A DNA stretch of 36,622 nucleotides from Aldersonia kunmingensis (GCF_001646865.1 NZ_LRRB01000265.1:1-36622); one strand, 5' to 3'. Shown: positions 8,038 through 15,964, counted from the stretch's first letter. A program made the numbers and translations. The notes: generated by a model not told the origin, from the sequence alone.

Positions 8038-9828
8038 TCAGAACCAGGCGTCGCGCATATCCAATGTGGTGCGGTCGAGCCGTTCCAGCAGATCGAGTTG
8101 CGGTGCGACTTTGGGCAGTTCGAAGCTGAAGAAGTACCGGGCGGCCTGACGCTTGCCGTCGTAGAAGTCCCCTTCTTTACCGTCAGCGGCAACGAGTTGA
8201 TCCAGCCAGATCCACGCCAGCACGGTGTGCCCGAACGCCTCGAGGTAGACCGCGCTGTTGGCCAGGGTCAGTTCGGGGTCGCCTGCACCCCACAGCGTGG
8301 AGGTGACCGCGACGAGCCGCTGCCAGGTGGTGTCGAGCTGCTCGGCCAGGGCCGCGTCGGCCAGGCTCCGCGCGGCGGTGACGGTGCGCCCGATCTCCGC
8401 CCCGAGCGCAGCGAGGTTTGCACCGCCATCCTGAGGAACCTTGCGCCCCAACAGATCCAGGCTCTGGATGCCGTGCGTGCCCTCGTGAATCGGATTGAGC
8501 CGGTTGTCGCGGTAGTGCTGTTCGACGTCGTATTCGCGGGTGTAGCCCGCCCCGCCGTAGATCTGGATGGCGAGGTTGTTCGCCTCCAGGCACCACTGCG
8601 ACGGCCAGCTCTTCGCGATCGGGGTGAGCATGTCCAGCAGGCGCTGTGCGTTGTCCCGTTCCGTGTCGGATTCGGGGGAGGCGATGACGTCGACCAGTCG
8701 GGCGCAGTAGAGGTTCAGCGCCAGTGCGCCTTCCACGTACGCCTTCTGCGCGAGCAGCATGCGCCGCACGTCGGCATGTTCGATAATCGGCAATTGCGCT
8801 GTTGCCGAGCCCTTTTCGGAAATCGGACGGCCCTGCGGGCGGCTGCGCGCGTAGTCGAGCGACTTGAGGTAGCCGGTGTAGCCGAGCGCGGTAGCGCCGA
8901 GGCCGACCCCGATCCGCGCCTCGTTCATCATGTGGAACATGTAGAACAGCCCGCGGTGCGCCTCGCCGATCAGATAGCCGATGGCTCCCGCGGAACCGCC
9001 CGGGGTGTGCGCGCCCTCGCCGAAATTGAGCACGGTGTTCACCGTGCCACGGAAGCCCATCTTGTGGTTCAGTCCGGCGAGCGATACGTCGTTGCGCTCG
9101 CCGATCGTGCCGTCCGCGTCGAGCAGGTACTTCGGCACCAGGAACAGCGAAATGCCCTTGGTGCCCGCCGGTCCGCCCGGAATCTTCGCCAGCACGAGGT
9201 GCACGATGTTCTCGCCGAGGTCGTGCTCGCCGGCGGAAATCCACATCTTGTGGCCGAACAGCCGGTACGTGCCGTCGTTTTGCGGCTCTGCGCGGGTGAC
9301 GATATCGGCGAGGGACGACCCGGCCTGCGGCTCGGACAGTGCCATCGTGCCGTGGAACCGGCCGGTCAGCATCGGATCGACGAACCGCTCGATCTGCTCG
9401 GGCGTGCCGAACTTGCAGATCAGGTTCGCATTCGCGGTGGTCAGCAGCGGGTAGGCGGCGGTGGAAACGTTGGCCGCGTGGAAGTAGCCGAAAGCCGCGT
9501 TGCCGACGACCGCGGGCAATTGTGCGCCGCCGACAGCTGCATCCATCGTCATGCCGACCAGTTCGGCGCGCGCGAAGGCGTCCAGCGCCTCCTTCACTTC
9601 GCCGATGATGTGCACGCGCTCGCCGTCGAAGGTCGGCTCGTTCGCATCGGCCAGCTTGTTGTGTGTCGCAAAGTATTTCGTCGCGATCTGCGCGGAAAGG
9701 TCGAGCACACCGTCGAACGTCTCGCGGGAGTGGTCGAGGTAGCGGTCCCGCTTGGTCAGTTCCTCGGCGCCGAGCCACTCGTAGAGCAGGAAGTCGAGGT
9801 CTCGTCGCGACAACAATGTCGAACGCAT
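8038..9828 (-). CDS. Acyl-CoA dehydrogenase, long (596 residues, DmdC-like architecture)
   Basis: An FAD enzyme introducing a trans-2 double bond into an acyl-CoA. It has an N-terminal helical domain, the FAD/substrate loop TMALSEPQAGSSLADI, the SAGEHD strand, the catalytic base Glu449 in NPIHEGTHGIQ, the QIYGGAGYTREYDVEQ motif and an extra C-terminal helical domain. At 596 residues it belongs to the long DmdC/AcdA-type branch rather than the 380-residue type. AAAGGA lies 7 nt upstream of ATG 9828. It is last in the minus-strand run DUF2505, DUF2505, methyltransferase, dehydrogenase. Its natural acyl substrate is not visible. Confidence 0.93.
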   Translation of the reverse strand: MRSTLLSRRDLDFLLYEWLGAEELTKRDRYLDHSRETFDGVLDLSAQIATKYFATHNKLADANEPTFDGERVHIIGEVKEALDAFARAELVGMTMDAAVGGAQLPAVVGNAAFGYFHAANVSTAAYPLLTTANANLICKFGTPEQIERFVDPMLTGRFHGTMALSEPQAGSSLADIVTRAEPQNDGTYRLFGHKMWISAGEHDLGENIVHLVLAKIPGGPAGTKGISLFLVPKYLLDADGTIGERNDVSLAGLNHKMGFRGTVNTVLNFGEGAHTPGGSAGAIGYLIGEAHRGLFYMFHMMNEARIGVGLGATALGYTGYLKSLDYARSRPQGRPISEKGSATAQLPIIEHADVRRMLLAQKAYVEGALALNLYCARLVDVIASPESDTERDNAQRLLDMLTPIAKSWPSQWCLEANNLAIQIYGGAGYTREYDVEQHYRDNRLNPIHEGTHGIQSLDLLGRKVPQDGGANLAALGAEIGRTVTAARSLADAALAEQLDTTWQRLVAVTSTLWGAGDPELTLANSAVYLEAFGHTVLAWIWLDQLVAADGKEGDFYDGKRQAARYFFSFELPKVAPQLDLLERLDRTTLDMRDAWF

Positions 9829-9858
9829 GAGGGAGTCCTTTCCGCGGTTGAGTCCACG

Positions 9859-10671
9859 CTAGTTCGCCGGCGCGACCGCGTGCCACGGGATCGAGAGCAC
9901 ACAGTCACGCATCCGTCGCCGATACGCCTGCACCGGAAGTCCCTGGTCGCGTAGAGCCTCGACCGTCCGCCGCCATCGGACCCGCGGCCCGAACGGCGCC
10001 AGGGGCGCGGCGGCAGCCCAGGCCCGGTCGGCGGCGGTGAGCAGCGCGTGGATGCGCTCGCCCTCGATATTGCGGTGGATCAGCGCCTTCGGCAGCCGCT
10101 CGGCGATATCCGAGGGACGCGCGACGTCGAACGGATCCCAGGCCAGCGTCAGCGAGCGCGGTCCGTCCGCATCCAGCAAAACCCATGCGCATCGGCGTCC
10201 GAGTTCGTCGCAGGTTCCATCGACGATCAGCCCGCCCGGAGCGAGCGCCGCCTGCATGGTCGACCAGGCGCCAGCCACTGCCTCTACGGGGTACTGCCGC
10301 AGCACGTTGAACGCGCGCACCAGAACCGGGCGCAGCCCGGCAAGCTCGAAGCCGCCGCGGGCAAAGCTCACACCGTCGCTGCCGGGAACTACACGCTCGG
10401 GATCGATCTCCAACCCGACGACCCTGACGTCGGAGCGCACGGTCCGCAGCCGCGCTGCAAGTTCGAAGGTGGTGACGGGCAAGGCGCCGTAGCCGAGATC
10501 GACGACGAGCGGGTCGGCCGCGTTCGCCAGCGTCTCGCGGACCTCGGGGTCGTGCACGAGCCAGCGGTCGCTGCGCCGCAACCGGTTGATGCCGGTGGTG
10601 CCGCGAGTGATGACGCCCTGCGGGCGCGGGGTTCGAGAGGTGTTCAGCTCTTGGAGTTCTCGTCGAGCCAC
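9859..10671 (-). CDS. Class I SAM-dependent methyltransferase-like protein
   Basis: A 270-residue protein. Residues 56-75 carry a SAM-binding loop (VVDLGYGALPVTTFELAARL), followed by an acidic motif at VVGLEIDPERV and the helix GVSFARGGFELAGLRP. GTG 10671 is inside the end of the DUF2505 gene (28-bp overlap), implying translational coupling. The second half, WDPFDVARPSDIAERLPKAL, GERIHALLTAADRAW, is typical of an actinobacterial group of uncharacterised methyltransferases. Motif I is somewhat divergent (DLGYGALP in place of DxGxGxG), so activity is not certain. Thirty bases separate it from the acyl-CoA dehydrogenase downstream. Confidence 0.8.
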   Translation of the reverse strand: MARRELQELNTSRTPRPQGVITRGTTGINRLRRSDRWLVHDPEVRETLANAADPLVVDLGYGALPVTTFELAARLRTVRSDVRVVGLEIDPERVVPGSDGVSFARGGFELAGLRPVLVRAFNVLRQYPVEAVAGAWSTMQAALAPGGLIVDGTCDELGRRCAWVLLDADGPRSLTLAWDPFDVARPSDIAERLPKALIHRNIEGERIHALLTAADRAWAAAAPLAPFGPRVRWRRTVEALRDQGLPVQAYRRRMRDCVLSIPWHAVAPAN

Positions 10672-11156
10672 TGCTGGGTGAACTCACCCTCGGCGCGGAA
10701 CAGGTCGACGAGGTTGACCAGCATCAGTTGCTCGAGCTTCGGGCCGATCATCGGGAGGTACACCTTGGCCTCCGAGGAGGTCCGCAACGTACAGCCGGTG
10801 TCGGTGCCGAAAAGCTTGATCGTTCCGGTCAGGCTGCCCGGCCCGGCCGGAATGCTCGCCTCGTACTTGCCGGTGACCTCGTCGCCGAAAGCCGAGTAGC
10901 TCTCCTTGCGGGTGATCACCATGTCCTTGCGCATGACGGTCTGCGCGATATCGGGCAGATCGGTGCGCGGCAGGATGTGCTCGAGCACGATCTCGATGCC
11001 CGAATCGTCGGCGTGGAAGCTCGCCACCTGGTTCGGCGAAAACTCACGCATCTTCTCAACGCGAAACTCCCAGTACTCCCGGTTGAGCAGCGCGTCGTAA
11101 ACCTCACGCGTCGTGCGCAGCGGGTACCGGGCGGAGAAGTTGGATCGGCGAGCCAT
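10644..11156 (-). CDS. DUF2505 domain protein (SRPBCC-like), copy 1
   Basis: A 170-residue protein of the DUF2505 family, which has a START/SRPBCC-type fold predicted to bind lipid-like ligands; function is unknown. It reads MARRSNFSARYPLRTTREVY, a central beta-sheet region, and ends EGEFTQQWLDENSKS. I chose ATG 11156 over an upstream TTG at 11165. The place, just before murB on the opposite strand, matches Rv0481c. A second copy lies 72 bp upstream on the same strand, with a shared C-terminal pattern (DxEDEFTxxWLxx here as GEFTQQWLDE). Confidence 0.85.
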   Translation of the reverse strand: MARRSNFSARYPLRTTREVYDALLNREYWEFRVEKMREFSPNQVASFHADDSGIEIVLEHILPRTDLPDIAQTVMRKDMVITRKESYSAFGDEVTGKYEASIPAGPGSLTGTIKLFGTDTGCTLRTSSEAKVYLPMIGPKLEQLMLVNLVDLFRAEGEFTQQWLDENSKS

Positions 11157-11228
11157 GGCTACCAAGTTACCGGGCGGTCAGCTCCCCATTTCACGCGGAT
11201 GTAGTCCGCGTCACTGTCCACGCTCGAA

Positions 11229-11735
11229 TCAGGGGTGCGCCTGGAGCCACTTGACGGTGAACTCGTCCTCCATGTCGAGCAGCTTGGTCAGCTGATCGAC
11301 GGCAGCCGATTCGATCTTTCCGCCAACCAATGGGATCTTCACGCTGACTTCGCCGTTGACGGTCAGCACCGACCCGGCTCCGTCCGCCGCGATGTCCGAC
11401 GTGCCGCCGATCTTCGCTGGGACACCCGCAATGTTTGCGGTGAACGAGCCGTCGGCGCGCCCGTCACGCAGCGGGCCCCAGACCTGCACGCGGTCGATCT
11501 CGAGGTCGCCCGGACGAACCTTGGTGATCAGGCTGGGCAGGGTCGCTGCGGGGACGATCTGCATCATCTTCACGGTCACCGTGCCGTCCGCCCCGACACT
11601 GAACTCGTCCACCCGGCCGCCCGGGCCGCCGACCGCCTCGATCCGCTCATCGAAGAACTGCTCGCTGGTGAACGCGGCATGGAGCCGTTCGATGGGTGCC
11701 TGGAACTTTGCCGTGTGCTCGATCGGCTTCGCCAT
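11229..11735 (-). CDS. DUF2505 domain protein (SRPBCC-like), copy 2
   Basis: A 168-residue paralogue of the preceding gene: MAKPIEHTAKFQAPIERLHA at the start, VKMMQIVPAATLPSLITK in the middle and MEDEFTVKWLQAHP at the end. The predicted cup-shaped SRPBCC fold would hold a hydrophobic ligand; the ligand is unknown. ATG 11735 is chosen since a TAnnnT -10 box lies 7 nt upstream, while the longer open frame to 11891 overlaps the murB coding sequence. It probably heads the four-gene minus-strand operon and is divergent from murB with 25 bp between starts. Confidence 0.85.
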   Translation of the reverse strand: MAKPIEHTAKFQAPIERLHAAFTSEQFFDERIEAVGGPGGRVDEFSVGADGTVTVKMMQIVPAATLPSLITKVRPGDLEIDRVQVWGPLRDGRADGSFTANIAGVPAKIGGTSDIAADGAGSVLTVNGEVSVKIPLVGGKIESAAVDQLTKLLDMEDEFTVKWLQAHP

Positions 11736-11742
11736 AGCGCGC

Positions 11743-11752
11743 ACGCTACCGT
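11743..11752. promoter_or_regulatory. Overlapping divergent -10 boxes for DUF2505 and murB
   Basis: On the minus strand TAGCGT (11748-11743) ends 7 nt before the DUF2505 ATG. On the plus strand TACCGT (11747-11752) ends 8 nt before the murB GTG. The two boxes share two bases, so RNA polymerase could not occupy both at once. Neither gene has a ribosome site, pointing to leaderless transcripts in both directions. Inferred from sequence only. Confidence 0.5.
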
Positions 11753-11760
11753 TTGGGGCT

Positions 11761-12852
11761 GTGATCGGCGCTGCGATTCGAAACGACCTCGAGGCGGCCG
11801 GTGCCCGGCTGTCGGAGGGGGTGCCGCTCGCCGGGTTGACCACGCTTCGAGTGGGTGGCCCAGCGGCCATTCTCGCCGAATGCGCTAGCACCGAAACGCT
11901 GGTCGCGGCGGTTCACGCCCTCGATATGGCCGGTGTGCCGACGCTGATTCTGGCGGGCGGCTCGAACCTGTTGGTATCGGACGCGGGCTTCGACGGCGTG
12001 GTTGTCCGGGTCGCCAACGACGGTGTCGCGATCGAGGGCAACCGGGTGGTCGTCCAGGCCGGTGCGGTGTGGGACGACGTCGTCGCCAAGACGGTTTCCG
12101 CCGGATTCGGCGGGCTAGAGTGCCTGTCCGGCATCCCCGGTTCGGCCGGAGCGACGCCGGTGCAGAACGTGGGTGCGTACGGCGTGGAGATTGCGTCGCT
12201 ACTGCGGCGGGTGCAGCTGCTCGACCGGCGCACCGGCGACGTGGCGTGGGTCGGACCGGAGGCGCTAGGACTCGGTTACCGCACCAGCGTGCTCAAGCAT
12301 CGCGACGACGCCCTAGTCCTTGCCGCCGAGCTCGAACTGCACCCGGATGGGGTCAGCGAACCGCTGGGTTACCGCGAACTCGCGTCGGCGCTCGACGCGA
12401 ATGAAGGGGAGCGCCGGCCCGCCGCTCAGGTGCGCGACGCGGTGCTGGGCCTGCGCCGCGGCAAGGGCATGGTGCTCGACGGCGCGGACAACGACACGTG
12501 GAGCGCAGGGTCGTTCTTCACCAACCCGATTGTTTCTCCGGACCGAATCGACGGCGTGCTTGCCGCGATCGCGGCGCGCGTCGGTGACGCACGGATCCCG
12601 CGGTATCCGGCCGAGGCGGGCGTGAAGCTCTCGGCAGGCTGGCTGATCGAGCGTGCCGGATTCGCGAAGGGCCACCCGGGCCCGGATGCGCCGGCGCGGT
12701 TGTCGACGAAGCACACCCTGGCCCTCACCAACCGCGGTGCGGCCTCGGCCGCCGATCTGGTCGCGCTGGCCCGCGAGGTGCGCGATGGGGTCGAGGCGGC
12801 CTTCGGTGTGCGCCTCGAGCCCGAGCCGGTGCTCGTCGGGCACGCGCTCTAG
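11761..12852 (+). CDS. murB: UDP-N-acetylmuramate dehydrogenase (UDP-N-acetylenolpyruvoylglucosamine reductase)
   Basis: A 363-residue FAD/NADPH enzyme catalysing the second committed step of peptidoglycan precursor synthesis, reduction of UDP-GlcNAc-enolpyruvate to UDP-MurNAc, in the cytoplasm. FAD-binding motifs are LRVGGPA near the start, LAGGSNLLVSD and SGIPGSAGATPVQNVGAYG. Catalytic residues by comparison with the E. coli enzyme are Arg174 (GYRTS), Ser251 (AGSFFTNPIV) and Glu355 (LEPEPVLVG). GTG 11761 is the start; the longer open frame begins inside the antisense DUF2505 gene. It matches Rv0482 in the mycobacterial order and is essential in most bacteria. Confidence 0.96.
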   Translation: MIGAAIRNDLEAAGARLSEGVPLAGLTTLRVGGPAAILAECASTETLVAAVHALDMAGVPTLILAGGSNLLVSDAGFDGVVVRVANDGVAIEGNRVVVQAGAVWDDVVAKTVSAGFGGLECLSGIPGSAGATPVQNVGAYGVEIASLLRRVQLLDRRTGDVAWVGPEALGLGYRTSVLKHRDDALVLAAELELHPDGVSEPLGYRELASALDANEGERRPAAQVRDAVLGLRRGKGMVLDGADNDTWSAGSFFTNPIVSPDRIDGVLAAIAARVGDARIPRYPAEAGVKLSAGWLIERAGFAKGHPGPDAPARLSTKHTLALTNRGAASAADLVALAREVRDGVEAAFGVRLEPEPVLVGHAL

Positions 12853-13030
12853 CCCTGTTCGCGATCTGCGCGCGTCCGCCGCGCCACTGGCTCGCAACTC
12901 GCTTTATGTGCTGTCGCCGAACAGCGGGGATAACCGTGACACGCCCAAACAATCGCTGTTAGTCTCACCCGCACTTGTGATGTGGCGGCGATCACTCCGC
13001 CTGCGCGCTCGGGGTGGAAGGGTGGCGGCG

Positions 13031-14575
13031 ATGCCGACTCGCGGGATGCGGCGCAATGGCGGTTTGGCTGCGGCGGCGGTGCTTTCGCTGGCCATGGGAC
13101 TGTGCAGTCCGGCAACGGCGTCGGCAGGCACGGTCTTTATCGGTGATGTCGGCAATGTGGCCGCGGCCCGGGCCGATTGCGGTCCGGGCTCGCTGCCCGA
13201 GACGGGGTTGCAAGGTGACGTCCCGGCCGAGGACCGCAACAGCGCCCGCAGCATGCAGGGCTACCGCTGCAATATGACCCGGGTGGGTCAGTATCAGGGC
13301 AAGGGCGCGGGCACCGTCTCGGCGAACTACGACCACTGCTCCTATACCGGCACCCTGTTCCCCGCGTCGCTGAATGAGCCGCAGGGCGTGCAGGTTATCG
13401 ACGTGTCGGACCCGAAGAACCCGGTGCCGACGACGAGTTTGCGTGAGCCCGCGATGGTCGGTGGCACGTGGGAGAGCCTGAAGGTCAACAAGGAACGCAA
13501 ACTGCTCGCGGCGACGGCGGTGCCGATGATCGAGGGCGCAGGGTATTTCTCGGTGTACGACATTTCCGACTGCGCGCACCCGAGGCTGCTCAATACCCGC
13601 GCGGGGACCGACCTAACGATGCCACTGCCGTTCCTCTCCCATGAGGGCGGCTTCTCCCCGGATGGCAGGACCTACTGGGCATCCGGTGTCGCACCGGGTG
13701 TGATGAGTGCGATTGATATCTCCGATCCCACCAACCCGCGCATCATCTGGCAGAGCTTGCAGGCACTGTCGGACCACGGGTTCGGGATCACGCCGGACGG
13801 CAACACGATGTACCTGTCGGTGATGAGTGGGATCACCGTCCTCGATATCAGTGCGATTCAGCGCCGTGACCCGTATCCGGTTGTGCCGCAATTGGGTACG
13901 TACCTGTGGCAGGACGGCCAGTTCAACCAGCACAGTATTCCGGTCACCTATGACGGCAAGCCGTTCATCTTCAGCCCGGACGAGGCGGGTTCGGGTGGGG
14001 TGAAGGTGTTCGATATGTCGAACCCGTCGGATGGCAAGCTGGTCAACCGAATCAAGCTCGAGATCAATCTGCCCGACAACATCGACTCCAACGTGCGAAG
14101 TTCGATGGGCGGTGGCGTATTCGCCTACGACTCGCACTACTGCACCGCGGACCGGCCGGCAGATCCAACGGCGCTCGCATGCGGATGGTTCGGGTCCGGT
14201 GTCCGGGTGTTCGACATTCGCGATCCGCGCAATGTTCGCGAAATCGCGTACTACAACCCGCCCGCGCAGAAGAACAAGCAGTCCGAGCTGACGAACTCCC
14301 CGCATGCGCTGGCCACGTCCTTGGCCATTCCGGTGCTCGAGTTCGCACCGATCGCGCGCGCCATCGCGGAGGGCAAGTTGGATCCGGCGGTCGCACTCGG
14401 TCCGCGCGCCGGGAACGTGATGGGCGATTTGTCGTCGGACTGGTGCTCGTCGCCCCCGTTCTTCCACGGCAACCAGATCTGGGTGACGTGCAGCGACAAC
14501 GGGTTCATGGCGTTGCAACTCGACAACAACGCCTATCGGGCACCGGCGAACCAGGACACCGTCGTCGGCTCTTGA
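13031..14575 (+). CDS. Secreted LVIVD-repeat protein
   Basis: A 514-residue exported protein. An N-terminal signal peptide is visible: MRRNGG, hydrophobic LAAAAVLSLAMGLC, and a likely cleavage after ATASA (residues about 32-36). The mature part repeats a beta-propeller-like LVIVD motif in the form GVQVIDVSDPKNP, YFSVYDISDCAHP, MSAIDISDPTNP, ITVLDIS, VKVFDMSNPSD and GVRVFDIRDPRN. Several cysteines suggest disulfides. Function of these proteins is unknown; a cell-surface or extracellular scaffold role is likely. I start at ATG 13031; the open frame runs farther back over the murB end but that part reads as shadow. The 178-bp gap after murB contains TGTTAGTCT (12958-12966) as a possible -10. Confidence 0.85.
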   Translation: MPTRGMRRNGGLAAAAVLSLAMGLCSPATASAGTVFIGDVGNVAAARADCGPGSLPETGLQGDVPAEDRNSARSMQGYRCNMTRVGQYQGKGAGTVSANYDHCSYTGTLFPASLNEPQGVQVIDVSDPKNPVPTTSLREPAMVGGTWESLKVNKERKLLAATAVPMIEGAGYFSVYDISDCAHPRLLNTRAGTDLTMPLPFLSHEGGFSPDGRTYWASGVAPGVMSAIDISDPTNPRIIWQSLQALSDHGFGITPDGNTMYLSVMSGITVLDISAIQRRDPYPVVPQLGTYLWQDGQFNQHSIPVTYDGKPFIFSPDEAGSGGVKVFDMSNPSDGKLVNRIKLEINLPDNIDSNVRSSMGGGVFAYDSHYCTADRPADPTALACGWFGSGVRVFDIRDPRNVREIAYYNPPAQKNKQSELTNSPHALATSLAIPVLEFAPIARAIAEGKLDPAVALGPRAGNVMGDLSSDWCSSPPFFHGNQIWVTCSDNGFMALQLDNNAYRAPANQDTVVGS

Positions 14576-14618
14576 GACGGCCGTGCTAGCCGCGGTCCTG
14601 CTGTAGCCGCACCTCCGC

Positions 14619-14624
14619 TACTGT
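14619..14624 (+). promoter_or_regulatory. -10 box for the 52-residue gene
   Basis: TACTGT fits TAnnnT. Transcription from about 14631 would give a short leader holding the GAGGAGGA ribosome site at 14640-14647. A clear -35 is not seen. Confidence 0.4.
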
Positions 14625-14653
14625 TCGCAGACCAGATCCGAGGAGGACTAGCA

Positions 14654-14812
14654 GTGGAACAAGAGCAGAAACTGACGTTTGGGCAGAAGGCCAAATTGGG
14701 ATTGCAGGCCGCAGGCGCGTTTGCCCGTAACCCGAAGGCTTTGGTCGCGTTGGTGAAGTACCAGCTTTCAGTGCGGAAGCAGAATAAAGCGGCAGCCCGA
14801 AGCTCGAACTGA
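14654..14812 (+). CDS. Small basic protein, 52 residues
   Basis: GTG 14654 is 7 nt behind one of the best ribosome sites in the window (GAGGAGGA, 14640-14647). The product is basic and amphipathic, starting MEQEQKLTFGQKAKLGLQAA and continuing with AFARNPKALVALVKYQLSVR and a lysine/arginine/serine tail. There is no signal peptide or cysteine. The helix from Leu15 to Val40 alternates hydrophobic and basic faces, so it could lie on a membrane or bind nucleic acid. It is flanked by a promoter-like box and a 12-bp perfect hairpin, making a self-contained transcription unit at the edge of the core block. I do not recognise the family. Confidence 0.65.
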   Translation: MEQEQKLTFGQKAKLGLQAAGAFARNPKALVALVKYQLSVRKQNKAAARSSN

Positions 14813-14838
14813 AGCGCGGACTTCGCAGACTATGCGTG

Positions 14839-14870
14839 CACCTCGCAGCGGGAATTATCGCTGCGAGGTG
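14839..14870 (+). terminator. Hairpin terminator after the 52-residue gene
   Basis: A perfect 12-bp stem, CACCTCGCAGCG (14839-14850) and CGCTGCGAGGTG (14859-14870), with loop GGAATTAT, starts 26 nt after the stop. No U-tract follows, as is usual for hairpin terminators in actinobacteria. Confidence 0.65.
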
Positions 14871-14902
14871 ACGGAATCTCACTTGCTGCCGAGGTTGCGA
14901 AA

Positions 14903-14943
14903 AGTTGAGACGAGCTCCTGCGGTGATGCTGAGTTGAGACGAG
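14903..14943 (+). repeat. 12-bp direct repeat, two copies 29 bp apart
   Basis: AGTTGAGACGAG occurs at 14903-14914 and 14932-14943. A weaker version, AATTGAGATC, starts near 14956. They lie in a noncoding stretch just before the palindrome at 14973, so they could be operator half-sites or relics of a mobile element end. Confidence 0.6.
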
Positions 14944-14972
14944 TGGACGTCTGGAAATTGAGATCGGGGAAG

Positions 14973-14986
14973 TAAGGCTAGCCTTA
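14973..14986. promoter_or_regulatory. 14-bp palindrome resembling an IdeR/DtxR iron box
   Basis: TAAGGCTAGCCTTA is a perfect palindrome, with partly symmetric flanks GAAG (14969-14972) and CTTC (14988-14991). It shares the AGGCTA and CCT blocks of the IdeR consensus TTAGGTTAGGCTAACCTAA, but its symmetry centre falls between two bases rather than on one, so the match is imperfect. The next recognisable gene starts 430 bp downstream. The rest of 14,871-15,413 shows no convincing gene on either strand. Confidence 0.4.
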
Positions 14987-15413
14987 GCTTCGTGTCGTAC
15001 GTGTGCGTCTCGGGGTCGGTCCAGCCGAGTACCGCAGCCGAAAGGTTCCAGGCCCGCCGGCAAAGATATGCTTAGCCGTGTCGTCCGATCTGCAGCGACC
15101 GCTTCGAAGAAGCGTGAGTGTCTTGCTCGGCGAGGCGCCTGCTGGCCGTTTGGGCCGACGTCTATCGGGCGCCCTGTGTAGGTCGGCAGCGTGCCCGTGG
15201 GTGCGTTCGTGGCTGTATGTGACCGCTGGCCGGTTCCAATTGTGGTTGCCGATCGTGCCGACGGGGCGGTGCGCTTCGGTGCTCTGGACAGGTTTCTGCG
15301 CTTGCTAGCCAATCGGTTCTCCAGTGCCGTACCGTCCTGCCGAGTCGCGGCGAGCGGAGAACGCGTATGGCTCGCTCGTGGCTGTGCAACGAGCATCTCG
15401 GAAAGGGACGACA

Positions 15414-15746
15414 TTGGCAGCGAGTCGAAAAGAGCCGCGCCAGTGCCCTCGTTGCGGCCTCATGGTTCCGATGAAGTTGGTGACGGGGAAACTCCACGGG
15501 CATCAAGTTCCAGGGACTCGTGCCACTTGCCATGGAAGTGGCGTCCAGTTGGAAGAACCGAGGGGCGACCTCGACGCATGGGAACCACGAAAGCGTGTGG
15601 TTCGACCATCCGTGAAGGACCTTGACCGAATCCAAATCGTTGAACCGCCGCGGCCCGGCCCAGCGACGACGCCGATTTCGGAGACCAAGTCGGTGAGCGT
15701 TCGCGCGATATCGGTGGGTCCGCCTGGTAGCGGCCGTCGACGCTGA
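15414..15746 (+). CDS. Small zinc-ribbon protein (CxxC...H...C type)
   Basis: A 110-residue protein. TTG 15414 is preceded by GGAAAGGGA at 15400-15408, 5 nt away; the longer frame to 15324 lacks a site. Residues 10-44 form a compact zinc-binding pattern, QCPRCGLMVPMKL followed by HGHQVPG and CHGSG, matching a type I recall from actinobacterial and phage proteins where CPxCG is followed by H-x-x-PG and C-x-GSG. The remaining tail is basic, proline-rich and probably disordered. The pattern suggests nucleic-acid binding or a structural zinc ribbon; function is unknown. It lies between noncoding DNA and a phosphoribosyltransferase remnant. Confidence 0.55.
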   Translation: MAASRKEPRQCPRCGLMVPMKLVTGKLHGHQVPGTRATCHGSGVQLEEPRGDLDAWEPRKRVVRPSVKDLDRIQIVEPPRPGPATTPISETKSVSVRAISVGPPGSGRRR

Positions 15747-15945
15747 CGACAAGGTCTGTCAGCTCAATTTGCGGCGACGGTTCACCGTCGTTGGTCAGGT
15801 TGCCGGTAGGTCGATCCTGCTCGTGGATGACACCTGGATGACCCGGGCAAGTGAGCTCCTGCGATGCGGAGCCTCCGCAAGGCCGGCGCCGTGTCAGTCG
15901 TCGGCGATGATCGGCTCTCCCTCGGGGTGACGGTGACGCTGGTTA
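15724..15945 (+). pseudogene. Frameshifted phosphoribosyltransferase (PRTase) C-terminal remnant
   Basis: Frame 1 reads FTVVGQVAGRSILLVDDTWM then TRASELL, matching the PRPP loop of actinobacterial ComF-like phosphoribosyltransferases (VLLVDDTWTTGAT). At about 15870-15885 the similarity jumps to another frame, SLRKAGAVSVVGDDRLSL, the following helix-strand of the same fold. The frame is closed upstream by TGA at 15694 and downstream after a further 20 codons, and no start codon is usable. The glycine of the PRPP motif is replaced (TRAS for TGAS). This is a decayed gene end; the N-terminal two thirds are absent. Confidence 0.5.
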
Positions 15946-15964
15946 CGCGGCGAAGGCATCGAGC

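Noticed and set aside
7531-9954. 807-residue plus-strand open frame
   Set aside because: It is antisense to the acyl-CoA dehydrogenase and its product has no domain logic; high GC keeps antisense frames open.
12653-13030. Longer N-terminus of the LVIVD protein reaching into murB
   Set aside because: The extension overlaps the murB end and lacks sense; the signal peptide fits a start at 13031.
14903-14943. Repeated 12-mers as a CRISPR array
   Set aside because: Only two exact copies, too short for CRISPR repeats, and no cas gene is in the window.
14830-15414. 194-residue minus-strand open frame in the gene-poor stretch
   Set aside because: Arg/Ser/Thr-rich without motifs, starts without a ribosome site and overlaps the terminator hairpin of the 52-residue gene.
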